Positions 1 to 11,893 are shown, counted from the first letter of the stretch. The stretch is 64,000 nt of DNA from Berberis thunbergii (GCA_003290165.1 QNQO01000540.1:1-64000), one strand, 5' to 3'. The notes: a model not told the origin generated them from the sequence alone. Numbers and translations are program-made.

Positions 1-57
1 CAATATCCATCCACCATTTCTTCTTTATCTCTTTCTCCTCTCCTCTCCTCTCCTATG

Positions 58-223
58 GGGAATTCTAAATGTCGAGGAGAGGGAGGGGAGTCATTCACTC
101 TTTTCGAGATACGTGTATTAAAGTCAATACACACATCTCGAAGGGAGTGAATGGCTTCCCTCCCTCCACCTCACTCCCCTCGCTGGTTTCCTCGCTCATT
201 TCCTCGCCATGTAGCCTCTCTCC
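58..223. repeat. Diverged MULE-type MITE relative
   Basis: The left end (GAATTCTAAATGTCGAGG near 61) matches the terminus of the clean element at 250-449. The right end (around 205-223) is a degenerate reverse complement of it. Inside, 84-175 is an imperfect palindrome: TCATTCACTC plus TCGAGATACGTGTATT on the left, and the complement around AATACACACATCTCGA on the right. Boundaries are approximate and I could not see a clear target duplication. Confidence 0.5.
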
Positions 224-249
224 CTACAAGTTGGGTTCTTTGTCATGAA

Positions 250-449
250 GAGAAATTCTAAATGTCGAGGGAAAGGGCGAGGAATTCAGCGAGGGAAATG
301 AGCTGGCGAGGTGAGAGCCGTTCATTTTCCTCGAGATCCGTGCGTTGGCTGGCGAGGTGAGAGCCGTTCATTTTCCTCGAGCTCTCACCTCGCCAGCTCA
401 TTTCCCTCGCTGAATTCCTCGCCCTTTCCCTCGACATTTAGAATCTCTC
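250..449. mobile_element. 200-bp Mutator-type MITE with 69-bp terminal inverted repeats
   Basis: Bases 250-318 and 381-449 are inverted repeats of 69 nt with one visible mismatch. They start GAGAAATTCTAAATG on the left and GAGAGATTCTAAATG on the right strand. The element is flanked by a perfect 10-bp direct repeat, TTGTCATGAA, at 240-249 and 450-459. Long TIRs plus a 9-11-bp target duplication are the hallmark of Mutator-like elements. The interior repeats part of the TIR (302-336 and 347-381 share GCTGGCGAGGTGAGAGCC). It has no coding capacity, so it would depend on a transposase encoded elsewhere. Confidence 0.85.
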
Positions 450-459
450 TTGTCATGAA

Positions 460-816
460 TTGTGAGTGAGTTTATGGTTAGATTCAAGATTAGAGTTGTG
501 AAATTGAAGAACCCAACTGATGTTTTCCTCGAATTGTGAAACAGAGGTGTTCATGTGTGTTAGACTTGAGGATTTTTGCTGTGAACTTGAATCCATCTTG
601 CCTAAAAACCCCGCTTTTTTTCTTTTTCCTTTTTGCTTGATATGTAGAGTTTCTTGTTGCAGTTGCAATTTCCCATCTTGGATATGATTCAATCAGCATG
701 GTCTTTCTGATCATCATGGTTTGATTCAATGTATAGATCAACAAGATTAGATCCCCAATCACCCCATAAGCTCTCGTGGGGGAGATTGGTTGAGTGAAAT
801 AGGAGATTGTGGGGTT
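460..816. other. Intergenic, nothing recognised
   Basis: Short overlapping open frames occur here on the minus strand, but none resembles a known family. The stretch directly follows the permease fragment on that strand, yet it does not continue the permease sequence. Confidence 0.5.
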
Positions 817-1050
817 TCAACAGAAAGGGATGCAGTCTGCGACGGAGCAGGGGCCGCCAAAATCGGTGAGGAAGCTGGCGTTGATGGCGAGGATGTAGGC
901 CATGGTGAGGAAAGTGGCGGTGTTGGTGAGGAGCTCAGTTGTGAAGGTTGAGTTCCATTCGGTGAGTTTGATTCGCTTGCTGATTCGGTGCGTTGCGACG
1001 AACGAGTTGAGCCGATTTGTCATTGAAGGCTTTATTTGTGCCTCTTCCAT
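817..1050 (-). pseudogene. N-terminal fragment of an AZG-type adenine/guanine permease
   Basis: The 77-codon frame reads as the start of plant AZG (azaguanine-resistance homologue) purine permeases. It has a basic cytosolic N-terminus ending in [19 protein letters not shown], then the start of the first membrane segment, [20 protein letters not shown], then the conserved CSVADC loop. Family members are about 530-600 residues with 12 or more membrane spans. Here the frame stops just after CIPFC, and nothing downstream on the minus strand continues the family. This is a truncated gene fragment, probably moved with the repeats around it. Identification rests on recalled family sequence; non-function is inferred from the truncation. 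Confidence 0.75.
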
Positions 1051-1911
1051 TGTTGAAGTGAATGAGGAGGTGTAGTAATTATTTGATTTTTTTTTAGTTT
1101 GACACTCGTTGACTTTCTATCTAAAAATTTGGCTTGGCCTTTAATTTTAAAATTATGAGTCTAACCCTCCTTTTTAAACAAAATTATTGAGTCTACATCG
1201 TTGATAAGTCAAAAGTTTTTTTTTTTTCTGACCCTCTTGCTTGGTGATATCATATTTTATCTTCTTCCACGCAAGCCTTTTCTCATTCACACCCTGTAAT
1301 CTCTCTCTATCTGATGTAGTTGGTTCAACCCAACCCAATCTATCGTCTCTTCTCAAAACCCTAAAACTCCCTCTTTTTTTTCAATTCTCTCTCACTCTGC
1401 TCTCCATTTCTCCTTCTATCTCACATTCTACAACTCTCTCCACAGTTCTGAAGCTCAATTTCTCTCTCAAACTGTCCGAATCTCTTCTTTTCTCTTCCTC
1501 AACTTGTTGTTTGGTCACTAGATCCAGTTAGGGTTCATGACTTTTCTGCTTTAGTGCGTCAAGTAGCAGTAGCACGAGTAACATTAGTCTAACACCTGTA
1601 AAGATGCCTCGTGTTGAATCCTTGGATGAAGATGGGGTTTACAAGTTCAAGTGTTGTTAACGAAAGTCACATCTGTTGTGCTAGAGTTACCATTTCTACT
1701 ATAAATCGCCTGAGGCACAATCATGACGGGTGCATCCTCATCAAAGCGCTGGAACTTGCGATCCAAGGGTCAAAATCGTTAAATTTGTATTATGAGTAAC
1801 AGTTGAGAAAAAGATGAGCTCAAAAATGAGATTAGGGGTTCTAATAACAGCCCCATTGAGGTCAGGTTGAGAATCTCGAGAGTTGCTTAATTGTTTCTTT
1901 GAGATTAAGGG
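1051..1911. other. Intergenic, pyrimidine-rich, no gene recognised
   Basis: It contains a T-rich run near 1216-1230 and a CT-rich stretch at 1370-1500 that looks like a plant 5' leader. The open frames here show no recognisable domain. Confidence 0.4.
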
Positions 1912-2575
1912 CAGGCACGGATTCATGTGGGGGCATTTGCCTGACTTGTGGGGGCACTTGCCCGACTTTTGAAAATTTTCTTTTTTTTATTTGTCATCTA
2001 ATAAGTTTTTTATTTGTCGATTTATTTTCATTTTTCACCTTAACCAGGACTTCATCTTTCAAATTATGTTCATATCAAATTTAAACTCTACTTTTAGAGA
2101 TAAGGATTAAATCGCTCAAAACGCTTTAAGAAATCAAAATTCACAGTTTCTTTTTCGCACTCCATCAATTGGATAAGATGAGAGAAACTTCCATGTTTTA
2201 TCATTTTCAAAGATTTATAATTATTGAGTTATTTGAGTTTATCTTCACAAAATTCAGTAGGATTCAAACTACTTTATTCTTCTTCTTCTAAGTATCAGGT
2301 GTCTTAATTAATCACTGTGTTGGTCATCTCTACAAAAAAATCGTAAGCAACTCAATTTTATTCTCATTTTCTTCATGTAGTAGTAATCAACGATTTAAAC
2401 CCCTATCTTGTGTTGTGTTTGTAGAAGTAGTAATAATCTTCAATGAATGTCTTTGTTGTATTCCCCTTTTGTTGTATTTAAAAAAAATTCATGTTACAAT
2501 AATTAATTTTTATATTATATTTAATTAATTATGACATTATTTCGCTCCCTTTCAACAAAAACTCTGGCTCCGTCA
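1912..2575. mobile_element. Possible non-autonomous hAT-like element
   Basis: The left side (GGCACGGATTCATG near 1914) and the reverse complement of the right side (AGTGACGGAGCCAGAG near 2563-2578) share an imperfect terminal core, CACGGA/GACGGAGCC. This pattern is common at ends of plant hAT-related elements whose copies end in 'ctggctccgtcact'. The interior is AT-rich without a frame. Ends and target duplication are not resolved. Confidence 0.3.
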
Positions 2576-2878
2576 CTAATTAAGGGTTTTGTTGGTAACT
2601 CTTATTAGCTTGATAATGGGTAGTTATTTTGGTTAAAGTTTCATTAGGTTTTTCTGTATTATTTGAGTCAATCTAAAGGAGTTCCTTCTTTCCATTTTAT
2701 TTGAGAGAAGAAGAAGAAGGATCTTCCATGCTAGTTCGGAGTGATAAAGAACTCATTGATTGTTCTTTCATTGTCTTTTTTTCCTATGTTTCCCTATTGA
2801 AGTATTTGTCTCTATTATTAGATTTTGATTTATCTATTATTTATGTAAGTTGATCAATTTTGCTTATCAGGCATGTTA

Positions 2879-3417
2879 GAGCATCTCCGATCATCCCCCT
2901 AAAATAGCCAAAAAATTATTTTAAGGGTTTCATTGAAAAAACCTTCCTTCCAATCATCCCCTTAACTCATCCTCATAATAGCTTCTCCTTCAATTTCTCT
3001 CTAAATTTAGGGGAAGTTAACCTATCACTAAATCTCATATAATAATAAAATAATGTTGAAAAATGATTTTTAAAAATTATAATTATTTGTCTTTTATTTT
3101 ATTCAATTTATTTTTAAATAAATAAAAATGGTAATAAATAATATTATATATTTAAGTTGAAATTAATAATGGTATATTTAATAATATCATAATAATATAA
3201 TTGAAACTAATAATATTATAATTATATTAAGTTGAAATTAATAATAGTATAATTGAAATTAAATTGGTATAGAAAAGTTGAAGATATATTAAAATAATGA
3301 TAAAAAAATTAAAATAAGGGATGTAGTTAGAGTGGCGAAGAAATAAGAAACTCTGATATTTAGCTTTTAGTTAAAATTGACCATCCCCTATTTTAACTTT
3401 TACAATTAGAGATGCTC
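2879..3417. mobile_element. 539-bp PIF/Harbinger-like MITE
   Basis: The left end GAGCATCTCCGATCATCCCC is mirrored by the right end, which reads GAGCATCTCTAATTG on the other strand. The bases TTA (2876-2878 and 3418-3420) flank both sides as a 3-bp target duplication, as PIF/Harbinger transposases leave. The interior is very AT-rich, with repeats of a 'taataatataattgaa' type and no coding sequence. Confidence 0.7.
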
Positions 3418-3420
3418 TTA

Positions 3421-5400
3421 GGAGTGTAAAGTATGTAAATTGAGAATTAGAAATGTGTTCTTTGCTGTGAGTGTAAAAAAGTATGTAAAGTTGATAAATT
3501 ATCTTTTTTTATCAGGCATAAATTATGTAAAGTTGATCAATTTTGCTTTCTAGATTGGTTCTTCGCAGTGAGTGTCAAATAATTGGTGATTTTCATAAGT
3601 TGTAAAGTATAAAAGATGAACTAGGGATGATAAATAGTGATTTTTATCAAGCTTAACTATGGTTTAATCAAAGGTAAAGGTAAAAGAGTTCAAAAAGTAT
3701 TTTTGACCAATCAATGACATAGACTTACGGTTATGTCAGAAAATTAAGGTTGGACTTAAATAGTTTTTAAAACGAAAGCCAAACTCTAATAGATATAAAC
3801 TAATAAATTACTAACTAAAAAAAAACCCTAATTATTTTTGTGTACGATTTGGTAGGTTTTAATTTATAAAAGATTTTTCTTTTTACTGTTTGGAAGGAAG
3901 AGAAACAATATTTAGATGTTGGACAGAGTTTTGTGGAGATCATAATTGCTGATGGTGATAAGATAGGTACAGAGAAAACAACTCTAGCTGGTTTGGGTTT
4001 GAAAAATAAAAGCCCATGAACACATTTGCCACAGTGACGGGACAGTCCAGTGTTGAATCTGTAGAACCGTTCTCATTCTGTTTTGAATCGGTTCGGGATG
4101 AAATTTGTATAATCCAATTGGTCCTGGCTTGAACCGGATAAGGACCATACTGATTCGAGACGATCGGGTTGGGATCAGGATTCTTGTCCACCCCTAAACT
4201 AAATACTCATTTCAAGACACACTGAAACATGATTTTATATTGACCAAGATCAGACGTTCCACATTTTATAAAGACCTAAATACCCCTTGTTTTTCACATT
4301 GTGGCTACCTATATTTTTACTATTGTTACCATTTAAGCACCTCGTGTAAGTCACATACTTTTTACTGAGGTATTTGGGTGTTTACTGAATGCGATACATT
4401 TGACCTTAATCAACATAGTTGAACAAATGATCAAAATCCAATTTCATACCCAATGTGAAATATACTTAAATTATATGTATCCAAAACCTAAATAATCCAA
4501 CATATTTCGAGTTTTTCTAGTGAGCCTGGTCCTGTGCCTGACATTGCTGATGTGGAAGTGAAAACCTGTTTGGAGAGAAATCCAACAAAACCTACAGCCA
4601 AACAAGAGCATTAGAAACGTTAAGCTCAAAATAAAGAAATCGTAGTGTGAGGCGCCGAAGAAAGAAATCGCAGGTGAATTCCTTCTCCAACTCGCCCTCT
4701 TCCTGCTCCTTTTCACCTCGACCTCCTTTTCCTCATTCTCATTCACCTCGACCTCCTCTTCCTCATTCTTACCTCCTTTTCAATCATAGGTTACACAAAA
4801 CAAGACAGCCAAATAAATTGCAGGTTACACCCCTATTTACAGCTTGCTGATGATTTTACAGGGAATCATTCATAGTAGAGAATGTTGCTATTGCTGCTGC
4901 TGCTTTGATGGTTGGTACTTTGAGTGCACTTACTTAAATTTGCTTTGATGGTCGCTATTGCTCTTATGGAATGGGATGTCATTCATAGTAGTTCCAGCTG
5001 TGTGCATAAACTGAATAGTGATTCAAAATAATTAAATTTGCTTGGATGGTTATTGCTGCTCTTCAGGAAGTTCTAGCTAGATTTGTGCATCAAAATTTTC
5101 ACAATAAAATGAAAACCCACTTACCATAATCATGATTGAAGTTAAAGAAAGGAGGTGTTTGAAAACATGGATAACTCTCACCCTTCCCCAAACAAAATCA
5201 TAATTGCCATGTTATTATTAACATACCAGACACCATCCAGACACAAAATGGGCACAACTTTTTCAGAGAGTCAGGCTAAGTAAGCCTGGTCCAATACCAT
5301 TCGTCATCTTTGAGACGTGCATCTATAAGATGATGGACAATATTGAGCCACGCCTGGGGCGGGCCTGACTCGGCTCTCTAGAAAATTTCAAACGGGCATA
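3421..5400. other. Intergenic, degraded repeats, no gene recognised
   Basis: Around 4140-4198 the sequence ends in TTGTCCACCCCTAAA, which on the minus strand looks like a plant hAT terminus (TTTAGGGGTGGACAA), but no partner end was found. Near 4890-5060 there are partial copies of a 'tgctttgatggt' segment. Open frames at 3940-4191 (minus) and 4647-4850 (plus) do not resemble known proteins. Confidence 0.35.
4712..4771. repeat. Two tandem copies of a 30-bp CT-rich unit
   Basis: TTCACCTCGACCTCC followed by TTTTCCTCATTCTCA is repeated at a 30-bp period, with two differences. Confidence 0.8.
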
Positions 5401-5442
5401 AAGGACCATGCTCTAGTAGAATTTCTCGAGAAAAAATTATTT

Positions 5443-5726
5443 GGCCCAGTGGGAATTTTATTTGGCCCATCAGAATAAAAGTGACAGCACACCTGAAACG
5501 CAGCCCACGTGGGACCCATACAATCTTGATTGCATATGTTCACTACAACACGCACAGTAGTACTTGTCTTCTCCGCTTCCCTTGCCTTTATTGTCCTTGT
5601 TTCACCAAACTTACCAAACACCCTGACCGGGGCGAATACGTCATTTAGATCAATCACTTCACAAACATACTAGCAAAATTGGAGAACAATAACCGCAAGT
5701 GGTTCCAGCTCTCACGACACCACGTG
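5443..5726 (+). promoter_or_regulatory. Site II-like and G-box motifs upstream of the AFR-like gene
   Basis: Two GGCCCA boxes lie at 5443-5448 and 5464-5469; on the other strand they read TGGGCC, the site II type. A palindromic G-box CACGTG sits at 5506-5511 inside CCCACGTGGG, and a second CACGTG at 5721-5726 sits inside CCACGTGGCG. In plants, site II motifs are typical of broadly expressed genes and G-boxes bind bZIP/bHLH factors. Their position 170-460 bp before the start codon fits a promoter. Function is inferred. Confidence 0.45.
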
Positions 5727-5900
5727 GCGCAACCCCAATGGTCAATGTTAAGTCCTTGGGATCCGTATCAGCAAGACAAGAGAGAGACAGCGAACATAAC
5801 ACATACTCTGTGTTTCTCTGTTCTTTGAAATCTGTGTGGACTGTGGGGAATTATAGTCTGAATTTTATTGGTAAAAAAAACTGGTGGGGATTGAGTGAAA

Positions 5901-8900
5901 ATGATGGAAACAACAGTGGAGAGTGCAGTGGTTGTTAACGGAGGGGGTGTGGGGGGACTTACAAGGTTGCAGAGTGGTGGAGAAAGTAGTGAAGAAGAGC
6001 TCTCTGTGCTTCCAATGCATACTAAGGTGGTTGTGACCGGGAACAATAGGACCAAGTCTGTGTTGGTTGGGCTTCATGGGGTTGTCAAGAAGGCTGTTGG
6101 TCTTGGCGGGTGGCATTGGCTGGTAAGTCGTGGTTTTTTTCCTGTAAGTTTAAAGTTTTTAAGTGAAGTATGTTTGACTGACAAATTTGATTGTTTTGAT
6201 CAATGTGGGGGTCAATGGATTCTGGGTTTGGTACAGATTTCATGATTTTTGTTGTTTTTCAATTTTTAGGAATTAAGTATATGTATGAGTTTGGGTTGTA
6301 ATAGTATTTAGGGGTTTTGGTGGATTTTGAGAATTGGGCTTGGTTTGCATGCATGTTATAATCAAGGGATCTGTGGGTTTGGTGGAGTGTGGGGTGTCTG
6401 GAAAGCAATTTGGTTAGCATTTTATTGAAATTGACAAGTTTTTGCTTCATTATTAGGATTCTTAAGTTGCATGCTTGCATCAGTATTTGTAGGTGCGTGA
6501 TCATGAACATATTCTGGGATTCTATTATTGATGGTATTGAGTTGTTTTAGATTGTGTAATTGGTGTGCATGTATCTCCAGCTGTGAGAATTGGTGATCGG
6601 TGGCGCTTGTGTGGAATTCAGAGGGGTTTTGGGGGTTTATGATTAAGTTTTCAGACTGGTAATCTGTGATTGAATTTTGCAGCTGTGAGAATTGGTGTTC
6701 AGTGGCGCTTGTATGGAATTCAGAGGGGTTTTGGGGGTTTATGATTAAGTTTTCAGACTGGTAATCTGTGATTGAATTTTGAAGAGTAGAAATTTAAGTT
6801 GATATTTTAAGATTTAGTAGTATTTCCTTAATGATTGCATTGGAAGAGATTTTTTTTTTTTTTTGTATAGCTTCCTTTGATTTCTTTGTTATGGCTTGCA
6901 GAAGTGATTCTGCAGCATGGAATTTGGATTTGACATAAATTTCAAGCTGATTGTGTTGAAGAGGCCTTCTTTTGTTTATATGTTTATCCTTATAGGGTTT
7001 ATCAAATTCAGCTGACTTTAATGGCATAATTAGTTTCAACTTGTAGCATTCTGTTACTCCATCTGTAAGATTTTATCATTTCCTGTCTGTAATTCTAAGA
7101 ACTACAAGCTAATTTGTACAAGACTTCAGATGAATATATGCATGAATTTATACATAGTAGACAAATGTTTTTGCCGAAATTAAGTTTTGGTGCACAAGTA
7201 ACTGACACAATTGCAAGTGGTTTCTCATTGTCATATTGCATCTTGCATGATTATGCCACTATTTTCGTACACTGTCATGTAGGTGTCTTGCATTCCAATA
7301 TTTTACATATCTTTATTATTCGTTGTTCTAAAAAATTTTGCTTGATAGGTAATACCTTTGATCACTGAAGGAATTCCTATTGTTAGATTTTTCAGATTTG
7401 ATATTCAATCCCCCCTAACTAATGCGTTGACAGGTTCTTACAAATGGCATAGAAGTGAAGCTGCAGAGGAATGCCCTTAGTGTGATCGAACCACCAACTG
7501 GTCATGAGGACGATGACCTTGAATGTGATAATATGCTCTACAATGTTTCAGGTCAATTTGCTTAATGTTCTACATTTCACACTTGTCCACTTATAACTAG
7601 AGTTGATTGAGATTGGGCAGTGGTTGGGCCCCGTTTGAGAGATCATCATTATCATACTTATAAACATGAATTAGAATGTTATTAAAAGCTTTATAATTGT
7701 TGTTCTTTGTGCTGTCACCTTTTATTTATTTGTGCCATGCGGGGCAGGGCGTAGGTGTTGCTGCCACAAAGTGTGGTTGACAACAACTCATTGATATGAA
7801 TCTATTTTCTTTTGAAATTTTATTTGTTCTGTGTCATGGAGGTACTCAACTGTCCTTGGCATACAATAGATCACCTTTGCTGTTTTGTTTTTGTTTCTTT
7901 TTTAATGTTTTATTGCAATATTTACTAAATCTTCTATTTTCTAATATTTATCTTTAATTTTCTCTCATTTTTACAGCATCTGATGAAACCCAAAAGTCAT
8001 GTAGACCAAAGCATCGATCACATAAATCAGTTGGGTCTGCTCAAAAGGAGGCCATGAACCGAACCCTCTCAAGTGATTCATGGTCTAAGGGTTCTGTTTC
8101 GCCAGCTCGAATTTCCACTGTATGTGAACTTTATCAAGATTATGCATTTTGTTTTATCTTTGTCTTCAAGAAATGGAAAATTTTGTGTGGCAAGCATGGA
8201 AAAGAACTTATTTCATAGCATTTGCATCTACTTGTTTTTGGTGAATATTTACGCCTCTTTGTTGCAGAGAGTTGACCTCAGCAAGGTAGAAATGGGTTCG
8301 CTATGGAGATATCTGCAACATTATAACCTTGTAAGATTTTTTTTAGTGTTTTTTCAAAGCAGCTACGGTTTGCCCTTATAGACAACTATAATTTGTAAAG
8401 AAAATTATACTATGTTGCACTTTTATGATGCCTTGAAAACTTCTTTGACTATGTATCTAGCTGATTGTGTATGTGGTGCAGATGGATGACATTCCAAACC
8501 CATCTAAAGAGCAGCTAATTGACATCATTCAAAGGCATTTTGTGTCACAGGCAAGGATTGTGATTTCATTTGTCAAGTTAATTTCGGTATCCCGATTTTA
8601 AGAAATATTTCGATGTATAAAGAAAAAATTTAAAAATTTCGAGAATACATGAAATATATTTAATAAACTTCGAGGGTATATGAAATATGTGAAAAAAATG
8701 CAATTAAATAAATCTATTAAAAACATTAAATGAAACCTAAATACCAAGAAATGAAATAAATATGAAATCAATATATGATATAGAAATCAGACAGTGGTTT
8801 CAAAAATCAATATATGAGTAGAAGAAATGATAATTAGAAAATTAGGGGGTTGGTTTCAAAAATAATGAATAATTAGAAGAAATAATAGTAAGAATGAATT

Positions 8901-9804
8901 CTCGAAATTTATGAAAAATCCCGAAAATTTTCCAAAAAAACCCTTGAAAAAAGGTAATTTTTGCTAGTTGATTTTGTATTTTTCTGAAATTTACAAAAGA
9001 ATTCCAAAATTTACGAAAAAAATCTCGAATTAAAAAAAAAAAGAAACCTTGAAAAACGTAATTATTTTTTTCGCTTTTTTCTTTTTGTAATTTCTTAAAA
9101 ACGAAATTTCGCATTATTTCGTGAAATCTTATTCCTTGGTCACAGATACTTATCCAAAACTGTTGTTTTTCTTCCAACTGAAATTTCGTGTGTATAGGAT
9201 CTGATATGGAGGTCACTTTATAAACTCATTTTGTTTGTGATTACCAAGATTTTCAAAACAACTGTTTAGATGTGGAAATATATATACTAAGTTATTAATG
9301 TGGAGAAAAATTGTCAATTAATTGGTGATTAATCTCAATTCGGAGCACATCACTGGTACTTATTTTGAGTATACAAATATACATGAACATGATATATACA
9401 AATCAATTATAGGAAAGTTTCTGGTACTTATTTTGTCTAAGATGCTACTTTATCAGAAAAACACTTGCATATAGAGTATGCAGGTCAGTAGGAGTAATTC
9501 AGTTTTGTTTGGATAACCATGAACATGATGATATTAACAAGTTTTGAAATAATTGAGCTTCCTTTAAATGGTATTTGTCTCCCTGCTTCGTAAGTAAATA
9601 GGGTTTGCTCCTATTATCCAAGTATTTCCTTGTCGAATTTCACCTTCAATAAGAAAAACACTTTTGCAAGGAACTTTCAGAAGCTTGTTATCTAACTGAA
9701 GGAAATCCAATTGCTTTTGTTACTTTTTGAAGCAATTGGATGAGCTGCAGGTAATTGTTGGCTTTGTGCAGGCTGCTAAGCGACTCAAGACTGTCTGCAG
9801 CTGA
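5901..9804 (+). CDS. AFR1/2: AFR1/AFR2-like SAP30-related subunit of a histone deacetylase complex
   Basis: Six coding exons join to 228 codons plus stop: 5901-6122, 7434-7551, 7977-8119, 8268-8330, 8482-8550 and 9733-9804. The protein has an acidic/Ser-rich N-terminus and a conserved block GLHGVVKKAVGLGGWHWLVL running into NGIEVKLQRNALSVIEPPTG. A basic Ser-rich linker follows, then a C-terminal SAP30-type Sin3-binding region (VDLSKVEMGSLWRYLQHYNL, IPNPSKEQLIDIIQRHF, DELQVIVGFVQAAKRLK). This matches Arabidopsis AFR1/AFR2, nuclear proteins that link Sin3-type histone deacetylase complexes to target genes such as FT. The first of two adjacent ATGs is taken as start; a GTG lies two codons upstream. 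All phases agree across introns. Intron 5 begins with GC (CAG|GCAAGG) instead of GT. A stop-free frame and conserved ends suggest a working gene. Confidence 0.9.
6578..6781. repeat. 102-bp tandem duplication in intron 1 of the AFR-like gene
   Basis: CAGCTGTGAGAATTGGTG begins two adjacent copies at 6578 and 6680, differing at only a few bases, so the duplication is recent. Confidence 0.9.
8551..9732 (+). other. GC-AG intron of the AFR-like gene, AT-rich insertion-like interior
   Basis: The donor is CAG|GCAAGG and the acceptor TTTGAAG|CAA. At 1,182 nt it is the gene's second-longest intron after intron 1. Bases 8590-9215 are enriched in a recurring GAAATTTCG-like motif on both strands, suggesting an old inserted repeat, though I could not define its ends. 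Confidence 0.6.
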
Positions 9805-10769
9805 CCGTAAAGTGACAGGAAAGTTTACTGGTCAATCTAGTTGATGGCACTAACATAATGTTACTTATGCTTCTTACTCCAGCTTTAGTTATGTCTGTAC
9901 ATGTATAATATGACATAACTTGGTCTTGTTCACTTCTTGATTAACAATATGGGTAGCTGTGTACCACCTTATGTAGATAGAACTTGAAGTAGTCAAGAAA
10001 CAAATCCTTGTGGGGTTCAATGCCCCCCTCAAGCATAAGTTTATGACTAATCAAGGAAGGTGATGTTTGTAACGTATATTTGGCTCTCAATGTCCATTCA
10101 CTGTTTCTCTTTCACCAATGTGTTCTTGGTTGGCCTCACTAGATTTACTAACTTATAGACTTATTTTATCTATGTGAGAAGTAATCGCCTGATATTTGGA
10201 TGAGGATATATCCAAGCTTTGTTTCTGGAGTGTCTCATTGCAAGGCATTAGCGCATACTGTGGTAGACCCTCTATTTAATAGAGTAATGCAATTATATTT
10301 AGTTCACCATTATGTACTAACTACAAACTGTTTGTTTTTAATACATATTCATTGAAGACAGGCTTGACACTGATGTTCATGTGCTATATCATCTATGTAC
10401 TTCATCTTTTTGACGTTGTAATGTAAGTGGATGTATAAGATAGAACTAGCATGGCTAACGTTACATTACCATAATGGGTTTTCTGATAATGGAATCTAGT
10501 GTTGTATCCAATTTCATTTGCTTTGGCGGTGTAACTGGTTTTACCAGAAGTCCCACCAATTCAGTTGATTGGGTTCGTATGCTATTTAGGTTTGCCCGGC
10601 TATTTTACTGTTGCTTGTAGTGCTGCTTTCTTCGATCACAAAATAGATTTTCTCATATCAATTTTTGGGTGACGCTGTTGTGGTGGAGTGTATACTGGGC
10701 ATGACAGCTGAACCTCCTTGGCATAATCTTTATTGTGTCAGGGTTTGTAGGTTAGTTTTGTATTTTGTA
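9805..10769. other. 3' untranslated region and intergenic spacer after the AFR-like gene
   Basis: No open reading frame of note. The first few hundred bases are probably the 3' UTR; no single poly(A) signal stands out. Confidence 0.4.
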
Positions 10770-10795
10770 TTAGTGGAATACTCGTGCCGTTGGCA
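10770..10795 (-). other. Possible Helitron 3' terminus
   Basis: Read on the minus strand, a 13-base hairpin sequence (GTGCCAACGGCAC) is followed by ten bases and then CTAA, directly before a T. Helitron 3' ends carry a short GC-rich hairpin about 10-12 nt before CTRR and insert between A and T, so the pattern fits. The matching TC-starting 5' end was not found, so the extent is unknown. It would lie toward higher coordinates and could include the satellite and gene fragments that follow. Confidence 0.35.
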
Positions 10796-11403
10796 CTATC
10801 ACAGATTACATAACACTTAAACGGTTATGTTGAATACTCAAATTTGTGGTTTTATTTAAATTTCTAAAAACACTTGCATAAGTGTCTATTACAATAGGTA
10901 TTATGAATTAATTTTATAAAAAGTTATTACTATTGAACAGTTAAACAATGTTAATAAATCTGATCACCGCAACTAATGTGCTAAGAAATTTAATTTTCAC
11001 CAAATATCAACTTAAATAAACATAAGAAGGAAATATCTCATGTTTGTCCAAGTGAGTATTGACTGAAATTGATACCCAATTTAGTAAAGCAGCAGTTGAA
11101 GAAAGATAATTTAATTAGGACAAACATAATGACATAATCGATTAGGAAGAATATCAAGATGAATATTTAACCAAAATTATAAAATATTTAAATTTTTGAC
11201 AAAGCTTCTCATTTTGCAATATTTAAACTTGTAATAAACATTTATACCTCACATAATTTGGCATTCACAAAAACTTGTTGTCTCAGCACAATATATATTC
11301 ACCGTTTTCAGTATATTTAAAAAGTTTTTATCGCAGTCGAAAAGACATGCACACAATATCATTATATCTAAAATGTCAATTTTATGAATAAAGTAATTTA
11401 TGT

Positions 11404-11893
11404 GAACATGTCATAAGAAGTAAAAACTCAAAATTTCGACAGAGACTCCCTTGCATTTTTCAATATTGAAATCTGTCTAAACCTGTCATACAAATTTATA
11501 ATGGCAATCAATGCCATGAACAACAAATAATATCTCCACACGCTAAAATAATATAAAAATATTTAAGTACATCAAAGTCATACATTATTTATACCTATAC
11601 GCATTTAAAGAGCATGGTTTCCACCATTTCTCTTTTCAAAAAATTAACTGAACATGTCATAAGAGGTAAAAACTCAAAATTTCGATGGAGTCTCACTTGT
11701 ATTTTTAAATATTGAAACCCGTCTGAACCTATCATACAAATTTATAATGGCAATCAATGCCATGAACACCAAATAATATCTCCACACGCCAAAATAATAT
11801 AAAAAACATTTAAGTACATCAAAGTCATACATTATTTATACCTATACGCATTTAAAGAGCATGGTTTCCACCATTTATCTTTTCAAAAAATGA
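11404..11893. repeat. Two direct copies of a ~246-bp AT-rich segment
   Basis: GAACATGTCATAAGA starts copies at 11404 and 11650. Both run through ATAATGGCAATCAATGCCATG and GAGCATGGTTTCCACCATTT with small differences. Non-coding. Confidence 0.85.

Noticed and set aside
3940..4191. Minus-strand 83-codon frame starting MDKNPDPNPIVSNQYG
   Set aside because: Probably the coding-like end of a degraded transposon; the second end and any domain are missing.
4647..4850. Plus-strand frame rich in Ser/Pro/Arg
   Set aside because: It comes from a CT-rich tandem repeat and has no family resemblance.
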